A DNA stretch of 64,000 nt from Bacteroidota bacterium (lineage in GTDB: Bacteria; Bacteroidota; Bacteroidia; Chitinophagales; Chitinophagaceae): the NCBI GenBank assembly GCA_023386555.1, contig JAEWJK010000005.1, positions 124,001 through 188,000 of the forward strand. The letters are read 5' to 3'. Positions 25,636 through 33,965 of this stretch are shown here, piece by piece. Numbering within the stretch: the stretch's first letter is position 1; the number at the start of each line of letters is the position of its first letter. A model generated the notes under the pieces. It had not been told where the DNA came from, made no database searches, and worked only from the letters and a program-made list of their open reading frames with translations. The position numbers and the translations under genes were made by a program.

Positions 25636-26490
25636 TTATTTCTGCAATTCCTCTATGCGATGTTGAATTTCTTCTTTCGCCTGAGGTATCTGAATCAAAT
25701 CTTTCAGCTTCTGATATTGGGCAATAGCACTAGCCTTATCACCTTTTCTTTCATATGCTTCTGCTAACCTGAAGATGATCTCCATATTAGCAGGCTCTTT
25801 CTTCAGAATAATATTCAGCCTTTCAATTGCTTTATCGAATTGTCCGGTTTTTATACCACCTAATGCCAGCACTTTTTGTGCATACACATTATCCGGATTC
25901 TTTTTAGTGATTTCGGTTATTGGTAAAATGCCTTGCATTGGATTATCGGAGATATTACCGAAAATGTAGCAGGCTCCAAGACCAATCTTACTGGAATCGT
26001 TAGCCGGATTTAATTCTAAAGCTTTTTCAAAAAGAACTTTTGCATTTGTTGCAAGCCAGGTTTGTAATGAAGGATTTTCAACTTCCATTAACCTGCCTGT
26101 CAGCAAATGGGCTGCAAAGGTGAGGCTTTTTTCAGAATTTTCCAACTTAGAAGCTTCTGCAGTGTAGTATGCGTAAGGCTCAAAGGCCTGAACACTGTCT
26201 TTCCAGAATTTAGCAAGCTGATGATAAACATGAATTTGTTGTTCTTTAACATCACCACGAACAACAGAATTTTCCAGCTTAGTTAAATAATCCAGCTGGT
26301 AATCTTTAAGATTTCCTTTGTAATCTAGTAATATCTGGGAAATAGAGATCTCAGCTGCAGCAACAGGTTGATCGTCTGCAGGTTGAGGTTCTTTCGAAAC
26401 GGTTTTTCCGAAAATAAATAATAAAGAAAAGAGAATGATACCACTGGTAATCAATACCAGTTGAGGCTTAATCTTCTTCGTCGTTTTCAC
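25636..26490 (-). CDS. TPR-repeat protein with N-terminal membrane anchor
   Basis: 284 residues. A basic N-terminus and one membrane helix (LVLITSGIILFSLLFIFG) are followed by a soluble periplasmic part. Tetratricopeptide-like repeats run from about 155 to the end, for example NAKVLFEKALELNPANDSSK, GQFDKAIERLNIILKKEPAN and EAYERKGDKASAIAQYQKLK. Its start overlaps the end of the HU-type gene by 23 bases, so the two are coupled. TPRs suggest protein-protein scaffolding; the partner is unknown. It sits in the conserved rng-gldD block, so a link to envelope or motility functions is possible but untested. Confidence 0.85.
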   Translation of the reverse strand: MKTTKKIKPQLVLITSGIILFSLLFIFGKTVSKEPQPADDQPVAAAEISISQILLDYKGNLKDYQLDYLTKLENSVVRGDVKEQQIHVYHQLAKFWKDSVQAFEPYAYYTAEASKLENSEKSLTFAAHLLTGRLMEVENPSLQTWLATNAKVLFEKALELNPANDSSKIGLGACYIFGNISDNPMQGILPITEITKKNPDNVYAQKVLALGGIKTGQFDKAIERLNIILKKEPANMEIIFRLAEAYERKGDKASAIAQYQKLKDLIQIPQAKEEIQHRIEELQK

Positions 26491-26800
26491 TTAGTGGTTT
26501 TGGCACAAATGTACCGGGTTGAATCTTCTCTTTCACCTCATTTACAAATTCTTTAGAAGGTTTGAAAGCAGGAATGTAATGCTCCGGTATCTCTACAGCA
26601 ATATTTTTCTTGATATTACGGCCAATTTTTGCGGCTCTTTTCTTGGTAATGAAGCTGCCAAAGCCCCTGATATAGATATTTTCTCCTTTAGAAAGATTGT
26701 CTTTCACTTCTTTGAAGAAAGATTCCAGTGAAACCAGTACATCAACTTTTGGGATGCCTGTTTTTTCAGAAATATTGTTGATCAGATCGGACTTTCTCAT
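26468..26800 (-). CDS. HU/IHF-family DNA-binding protein
   Basis: 110 residues. The N-terminal helices (MRKSDLINNISEKTGIPKVD, then LVSLESFFKEVKDNL) are followed by the beta-arm with GENIYIRGFGSFITKKRAAK and GRNIKKNIAVEIPEHYIPAF. The final KPSKEFVNEVKEK is standard, and about 18 extra residues extend the tail. The IPEHYIPAFKPSKE arm end is characteristic of the Bacteroidota IHF-like/HU subgroup. It bends DNA and supports nucleoid structure. The 23-base overlap with the TPR gene suggests one operon. It is transcribed divergently from mutY. Confidence 0.94.
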   Translation of the reverse strand: MRKSDLINNISEKTGIPKVDVLVSLESFFKEVKDNLSKGENIYIRGFGSFITKKRAAKIGRNIKKNIAVEIPEHYIPAFKPSKEFVNEVKEKIQPGTFVPKPLSENDEED

Positions 26801-26992
26801 ATTATCAATTGATTTTTAATTGAATATTAGAAACTCTAAATTACAACAAAGATGCCAGCCGAATAAAAAATGCCAAATTTTTTTAAGCCGTTTACCTTTG
26901 ACACTGAGTTTTTTAGCCAGAATTAAAATTTTGCAAGTGTTTAAAGCTGAGAATTATATGGAATAAACCCTTTCTCTTCTTTTATTTGTTTG

Positions 26993-28048
26993 ATGAAAAC
27001 CGGGTTCACCACGCTTTTGATGAAGTGGAACATCGAAAAAAACAAGCGTCAGATGCCGTGGAAGGGAGAAAAAGACCCGTATAAAATATGGCTCAGTGAG
27101 GTGATACTTCAACAAACCCGTGTAGAACAGGGACTTGGATACTACCAACGGTTTATTAAACGATATCCTTCTATTGAGAACTTAGCAAGGGCTAAAGATG
27201 AAGAGGTGTATAAGCTTTGGGAAGGACTTGGATATTATAGCCGATGCAGAAACTTACTTTTTTCTGCAAGGATGATTCATAAAGATCTCGGCGGAAAATT
27301 TCCTGAAACCTACGACGAAATACTAAAATTAAAAGGAGTAGGTCCTTATATAGCTGCTGCGATAGCTTCCTTTGCACATAATCTTCCGTATGCTGTGTTA
27401 GATGGAAATGTTTTCCGTGTGTTGTCAAGAATATATGGAGTAGAAACACCAATTGATTCTACTGAAGGCAAGAAACAATTCTCAATTATAGCTGAGGAGA
27501 ACCTTGATAAGAAAAATGCAGGTGAATACAACCAGGCCATCATGGATTTTGGAGCTACAGTTTGTAAACCAATGGTGCCTAACTGTAGTGCTTGCCCCAT
27601 GAAAAAAATCTGTGTAGCTTTTAATGAAGGTTTGGTTAATCATCTTCCCGTGAAGGAAAAAGTGATGCAGAAAAAAATCAGGTGGATTTACTATTTTCTT
27701 TTTGAAGTGGATGAAAGACTTTTAGTTCACCAACGAACGGCAAAAGATATATGGCAGAACCTGAATGAATTTTATCCTTTTGAAAGTCCGATAGAGATAG
27801 TATGGGATGAAAATAAATTAAAAGCATGGTTGAAGGATCAACTGGAGGTGAAGACATATAAGCTCAAACACATTTCAGAAATACAGTCACAACAACTAAC
27901 GCATCAAACAATAAAAGGGCAGTTTTTCAGAATAGCATTAAAGATTATTCCTAAAACACTTGATCATTATGAATGGGTAACTGATAAAGAAATGAAGAAA
28001 TTGGCTTTTCCCAAGTTCATAAACGCTTACCTGGAAACTGAAGGATAA
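26993..28048 (+). CDS. mutY: A/G-specific adenine glycosylase
   Basis: 351 residues from the ATG at 26993 (a TTG codon directly before it could also start). It removes adenine mispaired with 8-oxoguanine. The catalytic Glu36 is in LSEVILQQTRVEQG, the HhH in LKGVGPYIAAAIASF, and Asp137 in AVLDGNVFRVLSRIYG. The iron-sulfur cluster loop has C-x6-C-x2-C-x5-C (CKPMVPNCSACPMKKIC). A C-terminal NUDIX-like domain for 8-oxoG recognition begins near 230 (IRWIYYFLFEVDERLLVHQR). All expected parts are present. Confidence 0.97.
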   Translation: MKTGFTTLLMKWNIEKNKRQMPWKGEKDPYKIWLSEVILQQTRVEQGLGYYQRFIKRYPSIENLARAKDEEVYKLWEGLGYYSRCRNLLFSARMIHKDLGGKFPETYDEILKLKGVGPYIAAAIASFAHNLPYAVLDGNVFRVLSRIYGVETPIDSTEGKKQFSIIAEENLDKKNAGEYNQAIMDFGATVCKPMVPNCSACPMKKICVAFNEGLVNHLPVKEKVMQKKIRWIYYFLFEVDERLLVHQRTAKDIWQNLNEFYPFESPIEIVWDENKLKAWLKDQLEVKTYKLKHISEIQSQQLTHQTIKGQFFRIALKIIPKTLDHYEWVTDKEMKKLAFPKFINAYLETEG

Positions 28049-28078
28049 ACTGAATAAGAGCTGAAATAGGTGCTCAGT

Positions 28079-28122
28079 GTTCAGAAAGTACAAGAGTGCG
28101 ACGCAACGAAGCTGACTGAAGC
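28079..28122 (+). repeat. Dispersed intergenic repeat, copy 7 (GTGCGACGCAA core)
   Basis: GTTCAGAAAGTACAAGAGTG then CGACGCAACGAAGCTGACTG. It has the GTTCAGAANGTACAAG left flank of copy 2 but the other core. It lies between mutY and ssb. Confidence 0.72.
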
Positions 28123-28226
28123 TCAAAAGCTTGTTTCCCAAAAAAAATCTCTCACAATTCTTTTATTTTATAAAAAAGGCTAATTTTAAAAGTCATCTAC
28201 ACTTTAGAAGAACTAAAAACTAACGT

Positions 28227-28661
28227 ATGAGAGGGGTTAACAGAGTTATGTTGATCGGTAATTTAGGTAAAGACCCGGATGTGCAACACCTGGAAGGAAA
28301 TATTGGAGTAGCTAAATTTCCGCTTGCCACTACCGAAACTTATAAGGACAGAGCCGGTAAACTGGTTTCGCAAACTGAATGGCACACTGTTGTGCTTTGG
28401 AGAGGTCTTGCAGAACTTGCCCAGAAATATCTGCACAAAGGAAGTCTAATTTATGTAGAAGGTCGTTTACGTACCAGGAGCTGGGAAGATAAAGAGGGCA
28501 ATAAAAAATTTGCAACTGAAGTAGTTGGCGATAATCTTATTATGTTAGATAAGAGAGGTGATGGTCATCATATTCCGGGATTGAGCCAGGATGGTATGGA
28601 AGGCTATACTGAAGATGTACCACCATCTTTGGGAGAATCTTCAGAAACACTTCCTTTCTGA
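28227..28661 (+). CDS. ssb: Single-stranded DNA-binding protein
   Basis: 144 residues. The OB fold spans about 1-110 (MRGVNRVMLIGNLGKDPDVQ, then TEWHTVVLWRGLAELAQKYL and KGSLIYVEGRLRTRSWEDKE). The short linker ends in SSETLPF, which keeps the hydrophobic LPF tip of the protein-docking tail but has fewer acidic residues than the usual DDDIPF. The position between mutY and gldE is conserved. SSB coats single-stranded DNA during replication and repair. Confidence 0.96.
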   Translation: MRGVNRVMLIGNLGKDPDVQHLEGNIGVAKFPLATTETYKDRAGKLVSQTEWHTVVLWRGLAELAQKYLHKGSLIYVEGRLRTRSWEDKEGNKKFATEVVGDNLIMLDKRGDGHHIPGLSQDGMEGYTEDVPPSLGESSETLPF

Positions 28662-28713
28662 TCGATGATAAAGAGTAACGCTGCAGCGTTGCTATTCTTC
28701 ATTAAAATTTTGT

Positions 28714-30021
28714 GTGTTGGACTATCACCCGGTCGTTCATAATCTTTTATTTTTTGCTGTTGATCCACAGGGTACTACGGTTTTAGTAGTACTGCTTTTA
28801 TTCCTGTTATTATTCTCCTTCATAATTGCAGGAGCTGAAGTTGCATTTTTTTCGCTTACCTATAAAGACATCAATCATCTTAAGACAAAGCAGATACCTG
28901 TCTATGATAAGATTGTTGATCTTCTTGAGCATCCTAAAGCATTACTTGGTTCTTTATTGATTGGCAACAGCCTTGTGAATATTTCTATCATCATCATTTC
29001 AAACCTGGTGATTGATCAGCTGTTTCATTTCAAGTTTGAGTGGATTGAACTCATCACAAAAATTGTTTCAGTCACTTTTTTACTAGTGCTTTTTGGAGAG
29101 ATTATGCCGAAGGTGATGGCTACGCAGAATAACATTCGGTTTGCAAAAGATGTAGCTCCGTTTATTGAAATAGTATTTTATCTGTTTAAAGGCATTAGTG
29201 GATGGATGAGCAAGTTCTCTGATGTAATTGAAAGAAGATTGGCAAAAAAGAAAAACGGATCACTCAGCCAGGAAGAAATGAATGATGCTATTGACCTTAG
29301 CGATAGCAAAGAGAAAAACATCCTGAAAGGAATAGTAAAGTTTGGCGATACCACTGTTAAGCAGATCATGAAAGCAAGGCTTGATGTACATGGAATAGAC
29401 TATGATACTTCGCTTGAAGAATTAATAAAAAAAGTAGAAGACCTACACTACAGCCGTGTTCCTGTTTACAACGAAACACTCGATCAGGTTTCAGGTGTGC
29501 TTTACACCAAAGACCTTTTGCCTTTCCTTGATGGGGGTAAAGATTTTGATTGGCATAGGTTACTCCGTCCACCATATTTTGTGCATGAGCAAAAATTGAT
29601 TGAAGATCTGCTGAAGGAATTTCAATCAAAGCGAATACATTTTGCAATTGTTGTGGATGAATTTGGTGGTACGAGTGGTATAGTTACACTGGAGGATGTT
29701 TTAGAAGAGATCATCGGCGAAATAAAAGATGAGTTTGATGATGAGGAAGTGAGCTATAAAAAACTGGATGAGAATAATTACATCTTCGAAGGAAAAACAC
29801 CTATTACTGATGTATGTAGGGTAATGGGTTTACAGTTAGATACTTTTGATGAAGTAAAAGGTGAAAGTGATTCACTTGCTGGTCTTGTATTAGAACTGGC
29901 TGGTGATATTCCTCCTGTTAATAAAGTGATTTCTGCAAACGATTTTGAATTCACGGTATTGGAATTAGAAAAAAACAGGCTTAACAAAATTAAAGTCACC
30001 ATTAAAAAGCAGTTGAATTAG
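28714..30021 (+). CDS. gldE: Gliding motility-associated protein GldE (CNNM/CBS/CorC-HlyC domains)
   Basis: 435 residues from a GTG at 28714. The N-terminal transmembrane DUF21/CNNM domain (about 1-190) includes LLLFLLLFSFIIAGAEVAFF and FGEIMPKVMATQNN. Two CBS domains follow (about 205-330), then the CorC/HlyC transporter-associated domain (about 345-430). The fold is that of putative Mg2+/Co2+ efflux proteins. GldE assignment rests on the directly following gldD and upstream ssb and mutY, as in Flavobacterium johnsoniae, where gldE influences gliding. Only 8 bases separate it from gldD. Confidence 0.9.
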   Translation: MLDYHPVVHNLLFFAVDPQGTTVLVVLLLFLLLFSFIIAGAEVAFFSLTYKDINHLKTKQIPVYDKIVDLLEHPKALLGSLLIGNSLVNISIIIISNLVIDQLFHFKFEWIELITKIVSVTFLLVLFGEIMPKVMATQNNIRFAKDVAPFIEIVFYLFKGISGWMSKFSDVIERRLAKKKNGSLSQEEMNDAIDLSDSKEKNILKGIVKFGDTTVKQIMKARLDVHGIDYDTSLEELIKKVEDLHYSRVPVYNETLDQVSGVLYTKDLLPFLDGGKDFDWHRLLRPPYFVHEQKLIEDLLKEFQSKRIHFAIVVDEFGGTSGIVTLEDVLEEIIGEIKDEFDDEEVSYKKLDENNYIFEGKTPITDVCRVMGLQLDTFDEVKGESDSLAGLVLELAGDIPPVNKVISANDFEFTVLELEKNRLNKIKVTIKKQLN

Positions 30022-30029
30022 TTTTGGGG

Positions 30030-30674
30030 ATGCAATGTTTTTTGTTTTATGTTTCTCGTTATTTGAACACTAAGCTAATACTTGTTCTTACTATTGTCTT
30101 TGGCCTATGGTCTATGTCCTCTTCCTGTAATTCTCCATTCACACCCAAACCCAAAGGCTATTTTCAGATAGAATTTCCAGAAAGAAAATATCAATTATTT
30201 GATCAGCCTGGCTATCCTTATTCATTTGAATATCCGGTGTACAGTAATGTGGTTAAAGACAGTACATTTTTTGGAGAAGCTACCGAAAATCCATGGTGGG
30301 TGAATATTGATTTTCCTCAGTTCAGCGGAAAAATTTACATCAGCTATAAAGAAGTTGGCGTAAATAAATTTGATAAACTGTTGAACGATGCTTTCAATCT
30401 TACCAATAAGCACAGCCAAAAGGCATATTCAATTGATGATTCACTGATGATCACCCCAAATAATGTTACCGGAATGTTTTTTAATGTGGGTGGTGATGTA
30501 GCTACTTCATATCAATTTTTTTTAACTGATTCTACCCGGCATTTTCTACGTGGTGCTTTGTATTTTGAAGCATCGCCTAACCAGGATTCAATTGGTGTGG
30601 TGAATAATTTCGTGGCAGAAGATATGCGTCACCTGATCAACACTTTCCGCTGGAAACAAAAAGCCACTCAATAA
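30030..30674 (+). CDS. gldD: Gliding motility lipoprotein GldD
   Basis: 214 residues from the ATG at 30030; a TTG two codons earlier is the alternative start. The lipoprotein signal ends LWSMSSSC with lipidated Cys33. The mature part begins PKPKGYFQIEFPERKYQLFD and contains NPWWVNIDFPQFSGKIYISY and the end VAEDMRHLINTFRWK, which fit GldD. GldD is an essential gliding/T9SS-related lipoprotein in flavobacteria. Its function in a Chitinophagaceae-like host (gliding or T9SS only) is unknown. It is translationally linked to gldE. Confidence 0.88.
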   Translation: MQCFLFYVSRYLNTKLILVLTIVFGLWSMSSSCNSPFTPKPKGYFQIEFPERKYQLFDQPGYPYSFEYPVYSNVVKDSTFFGEATENPWWVNIDFPQFSGKIYISYKEVGVNKFDKLLNDAFNLTNKHSQKAYSIDDSLMITPNNVTGMFFNVGGDVATSYQFFLTDSTRHFLRGALYFEASPNQDSIGVVNNFVAEDMRHLINTFRWKQKATQ

Positions 30675-30857
30675 ATGAATGGCTTAGCAAACAAGGAAAC
30701 TCCCAACAAGTTCCCGATTTATAACGATTCTTTTAGTGAATAGTTACTCTCCGGTATAGAGAATTAATTCATATATAAGTTCCTTCCTGGTTAGGTGAAA
30801 ATGTTAACTGTGAAAGCAACTAAATGAATGGTCGTGTGGAGATGTTATCTTCGCAAT

Positions 30858-31448
30858 ATGATTGTGATTGATAATAAGCTGGTGAGTGACGAACTGGTGG
30901 AGGCAAAATTCGTTTGTGACCTCAACAAATGCAAAGGTGGATGTTGTGAAGATGGTGATGCCGGTGCTCCGTTAGAAAAAGCTGAGCTCGACGAGATTCA
31001 GAAAGCTTACGAGATTGTAAAACCTTATATGACGAAAGAAGGTATTGCTGAAGTTGAAAAGAGAGGTAAATATTATTTCGATGATGAATTTGGCTGGGTA
31101 ACACCAACTATTAATGGTGGAATCTGTGCCTATGGTTTCAGGGATGAATTCGGCATAATTAAATGTGCAATTGAAAAAGCTTATCTAAACAACGAGATAA
31201 CCTGGAAGAAACCGATCAGCTGTCATTTATTTCCTGTAAAAATCACAAAGAGTAAAGAAGATTCCGATCTCGAATATGTAAACTATGAGCCGAGAGAAGA
31301 TCTTTGTAAAGCAGCATGTTCACTTGGTAAAAAGCTAAAAGTGCCGGTATATATTTTCCTAAAAGAATCCCTGATCAGAAAATATGGGGAGGAGTTTTAT
31401 GAAACATTGGCTGCAACGGCTGAGCATATGAAAGAAACGGCCAGATAG
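30858..31448 (+). CDS. DUF3109 family protein (cysteine-rich)
   Basis: 196 residues from the ATG at 30858; the upstream extension MVVWRCYLRN looks unrelated to the family start. It has eight cysteines, mostly in pairs or clusters: FVCDLNKCKGGCCEDGDAG at the N-terminus, GGICAYGF, IKCAIEKAY, SCHLFPVKI and LCKAACSLGKKLKVPVYIFL. This pattern is DUF3109, which resembles the YkgJ zinc/iron-binding group. It probably binds a metal or iron-sulfur centre. Biochemical role unknown. No operon partner is evident beyond the downstream yeiH-like gene. Confidence 0.85.
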   Translation: MIVIDNKLVSDELVEAKFVCDLNKCKGGCCEDGDAGAPLEKAELDEIQKAYEIVKPYMTKEGIAEVEKRGKYYFDDEFGWVTPTINGGICAYGFRDEFGIIKCAIEKAYLNNEITWKKPISCHLFPVKITKSKEDSDLEYVNYEPREDLCKAACSLGKKLKVPVYIFLKESLIRKYGEEFYETLAATAEHMKETAR

Positions 31449-31464
31449 TACAGACAACTGACTT

Positions 31465-32409
31465 ATGAAAAAATATTTTGCACAACATCCTGCTTTATCA
31501 CAGGTGTTGTTTTTTATCATGATCATTGTTTGCCTTGTCGGGTGGATATCACCACCTATCGCTTTGCTGGCAGGTTTTCTTTTTGCTGAATTGATCGGTC
31601 ATCCATTCTTACAACTCAATAGCAAAGCCACGGCACAACTTTTAAAGATCTGTGTAGTTTGTTTAGGCTTCGGAATTAATTTAACTACAGCCATAGAGGC
31701 AGGTAAAAGTGGATTTTTATTCACCGTTGCAACAATCGTTATCACTATTTTGCTGGGTTATATAATTGGTAGAGTTCTAAAGATCAATAAACCAACCACC
31801 CATCTTATTTCTTCAGGAACAGCAATCTGTGGAGGAAGTGCTATTGCAGCAGTAGCTCCTGTAATTAATGCATCAGACAGAGATATTTCTGTATCTCTCG
31901 GAATTGTGTTCGTACTGAATGCTGTTGCATTATTCCTTTTTCCAATTCTCGGTCATGCTTTGCAACTAACGCAACATGAATTTGGTCTTTGGGCTGCTAT
32001 TGCCATTCACGATACAAGCAGTGTGGTTGGTGCTGCTACCACTTTTGGCGAAGAAGCTTTGCAAACTGCAACAGTGGTAAAACTTGCAAGAGCTTTATGG
32101 ATCATTCCACTAGCTATCGTTACGGCTTTTGTGTTTAGGACAAAGGGAAAGAGTATCAAAATTCCCTGGTTCATACTTTGGTTTGTACTTGCAATAATCA
32201 TTAACAGTTATGTAAATGAAATTTCAACCATTACACCACAAGTAGTCGCTGCTGCAAAAAAAGGTTTAGTGCTAACCCTTTTCCTTATTGGAGCCGGTTT
32301 GTCAATCAAAAAAATAAAAGAAGTCGGTTGGAAACCTTTATTGCTCGGAATAATACTTTGGTTAGTAATTTCGCTTGTATCATTGCTGGTGATAAAAAAC
32401 GTTATGTAG
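31465..32409 (+). CDS. YeiH-family membrane protein (putative sulfate exporter)
   Basis: 314 residues, about ten membrane helices. Conserved family segments include AQLLKICVVCLGFGINLTTA, SSGTAICGGSAIAAVAPVI and WAAIAIHDTSSVVGAATTFG, the last with the conserved HDTSSVVGA. UPF0324/YeiH proteins are annotated as putative sulfate exporters on limited evidence; the name should be read as a family label. It lies 16 bases behind the DUF3109 gene, suggesting co-transcription. Confidence 0.9.
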   Translation: MKKYFAQHPALSQVLFFIMIIVCLVGWISPPIALLAGFLFAELIGHPFLQLNSKATAQLLKICVVCLGFGINLTTAIEAGKSGFLFTVATIVITILLGYIIGRVLKINKPTTHLISSGTAICGGSAIAAVAPVINASDRDISVSLGIVFVLNAVALFLFPILGHALQLTQHEFGLWAAIAIHDTSSVVGAATTFGEEALQTATVVKLARALWIIPLAIVTAFVFRTKGKSIKIPWFILWFVLAIIINSYVNEISTITPQVVAAAKKGLVLTLFLIGAGLSIKKIKEVGWKPLLLGIILWLVISLVSLLVIKNVM

Positions 32410-32429
32410 CAGGGGTTCGGATCATATAT

Positions 32430-32470
32430 TGAGCTTATGTTGCGTCGCACTCTTCAGGTTCCTGTTCAAT
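32430..32470 (-). repeat. Dispersed intergenic repeat, copy 8 (GTGCGACGCAA core)
   Basis: On the minus strand: TTGAACAGGAACCTGAAGAG then TGCGACGCAACATAAGC. It forms an inverted pair with copy 9, ten bases away, and its left flank matches that of copy 4. Confidence 0.78.
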
Positions 32471-32480
32471 GTTGAGCAAA

Positions 32481-32518
32481 GTTTAGAACGTGCAAGTGAG
32501 TGACACAACAGACGATGA
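32481..32518 (+). repeat. Dispersed intergenic repeat, copy 9 (GTGAGTGACACAA core)
   Basis: GTTTAGAACGTGCAAGTGAG then TGACACAACAGACGATGA. It pairs in inverted orientation with copy 8; the two cores differ although the elements are neighbours. Confidence 0.78.
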
Positions 32519-32577
32519 GTAAAGGAACAACTGCTCGTAAAATAAAATATTCACGATTCACTATTTGATCAATCACT

Positions 32578-33957
32578 ATGTCAGAATCTGCTTCTTCATT
32601 CATAGCAAAGAGTAATATCAAAGCTGGAGATCTTGAGCATCGCAAAAAGATAAACTTCAACATTGGTAAATACAATGCCGTTGTGCCTGTTGGTAAAACA
32701 CAGTTCAGCGATGTGATGCTTGCAAGAGAAAAAGCTAAACAAACAAAGTGGAAAGCAATTGAGCATTTGGATAAATATCTGGAGCAGTTTGAAATTGAAA
32801 TAACCAAACGTGGTGCGAAAGTATTATGGGCAGAAGATGCTAAACAGGCTTTGGAACATGTTGGTAGAATTTGCAAAGAGAAGAATTGCAAAACCCTGGT
32901 GAAGAGTAAGAGCATGGTAACGGAGGAAATTCACCTGAATCATTATTTAGAAAAGAATGGAATTGAAAGTGTAGAAACAGATCTTGGTGAATACATTCAG
33001 CAATTAGATGAAGAGCCACCATATCATATTGTTACTCCGGCAATGCACAAAAGCAAAGAAGATGTTGCCAAACTTTTTGCAGAGAAATTAGGCACTGATC
33101 CTAATCTTACACCTGAGCAATTAACGTTAGTTGCAAGAGAAAAACTGCGAGAAAAATATGTGCAGGCAGAAGTTGGAGTTACCGGTGCAAATTTTATTAT
33201 CTCTGATATCGGCGGTATTGCCATCACAGAAAATGAAGGTAACGGAAGATTGAGTTGTGCCTGGCCAAAAACACATATTGTAATTTCCGGGATTGAAAAA
33301 GTACTTCCTTCTATAAATGATCTAGCTCTTTTCTGGCCTTTACTTTCAACGTTTGGTACAGGGCAAAAGGTTACTGTGTATAATACGATTGTAGCTGGTC
33401 CAAGACAACCGAATGAAACAGATGGTCCTGAGGAAATGTATGTGATATTACTTGACAATGGCAGGACAAATTTGCTTGCCAATGCTGCATCAAGAGAAGC
33501 TTTATACTGCATTCGTTGTGGGGCATGTTTAAATGCCTGCCCGGTTTATAAAAATATTGGTGGTCATACTTATGATACAACTTACAGCGGACCGATAGGT
33601 GCTGTTATTACGCCACATCTGAGAGATATGGATGAATTTAAACATCTCAGTTACGCATCATCTTTATGTGGTAATTGCACTGAAGTTTGTGCAGTAAGAA
33701 TTAATCTTCACGAATTACTGTTGGAAAACAGGAGAGAATCTGTTTTAATTGGCAGTGCAGGAATTGCTGAACGTATTGCATGGAAAGCCTGGAAGAAAGC
33801 CAGCCTGAGTAGAAAGATGATGAACATGAGTAATGGTAAAGTGAAGAACTGGGTAGTGAATAAAATGTTTACCAAATGGACGAAACATAGAAGCGATCTT
33901 AACTTCAGTCAAAAAACATTCAACCAGATGTGGGAAGAGTTCAGATCTGATCTTTAA
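32578..33957 (+). CDS. lutB: LutB-type iron-sulfur lactate utilization protein
   Basis: 459 residues. The LUD (DUF162) domain occupies about 65-290 (VSVETDLGEYIQQLDEEPP-like segment and VGVTGANFIISDIGGIAITE). Two 4Fe-4S ferredoxin motifs follow: CIRCGACLNACPVYKNIGG and SSLCGNCTEVCAVRINLHEL. LutB is one subunit of the LutABC L-lactate dehydrogenase in Bacillus; lutA and lutC are not adjacent here. In Bacteroidota this gene is often separated from them. The equivalent anaerobic LldF protein is the alternative name. Confidence 0.88.
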   Translation: MSESASSFIAKSNIKAGDLEHRKKINFNIGKYNAVVPVGKTQFSDVMLAREKAKQTKWKAIEHLDKYLEQFEIEITKRGAKVLWAEDAKQALEHVGRICKEKNCKTLVKSKSMVTEEIHLNHYLEKNGIESVETDLGEYIQQLDEEPPYHIVTPAMHKSKEDVAKLFAEKLGTDPNLTPEQLTLVAREKLREKYVQAEVGVTGANFIISDIGGIAITENEGNGRLSCAWPKTHIVISGIEKVLPSINDLALFWPLLSTFGTGQKVTVYNTIVAGPRQPNETDGPEEMYVILLDNGRTNLLANAASREALYCIRCGACLNACPVYKNIGGHTYDTTYSGPIGAVITPHLRDMDEFKHLSYASSLCGNCTEVCAVRINLHELLLENRRESVLIGSAGIAERIAWKAWKKASLSRKMMNMSNGKVKNWVVNKMFTKWTKHRSDLNFSQKTFNQMWEEFRSDL

Positions 33958-33965
33958 TTTTTGCT

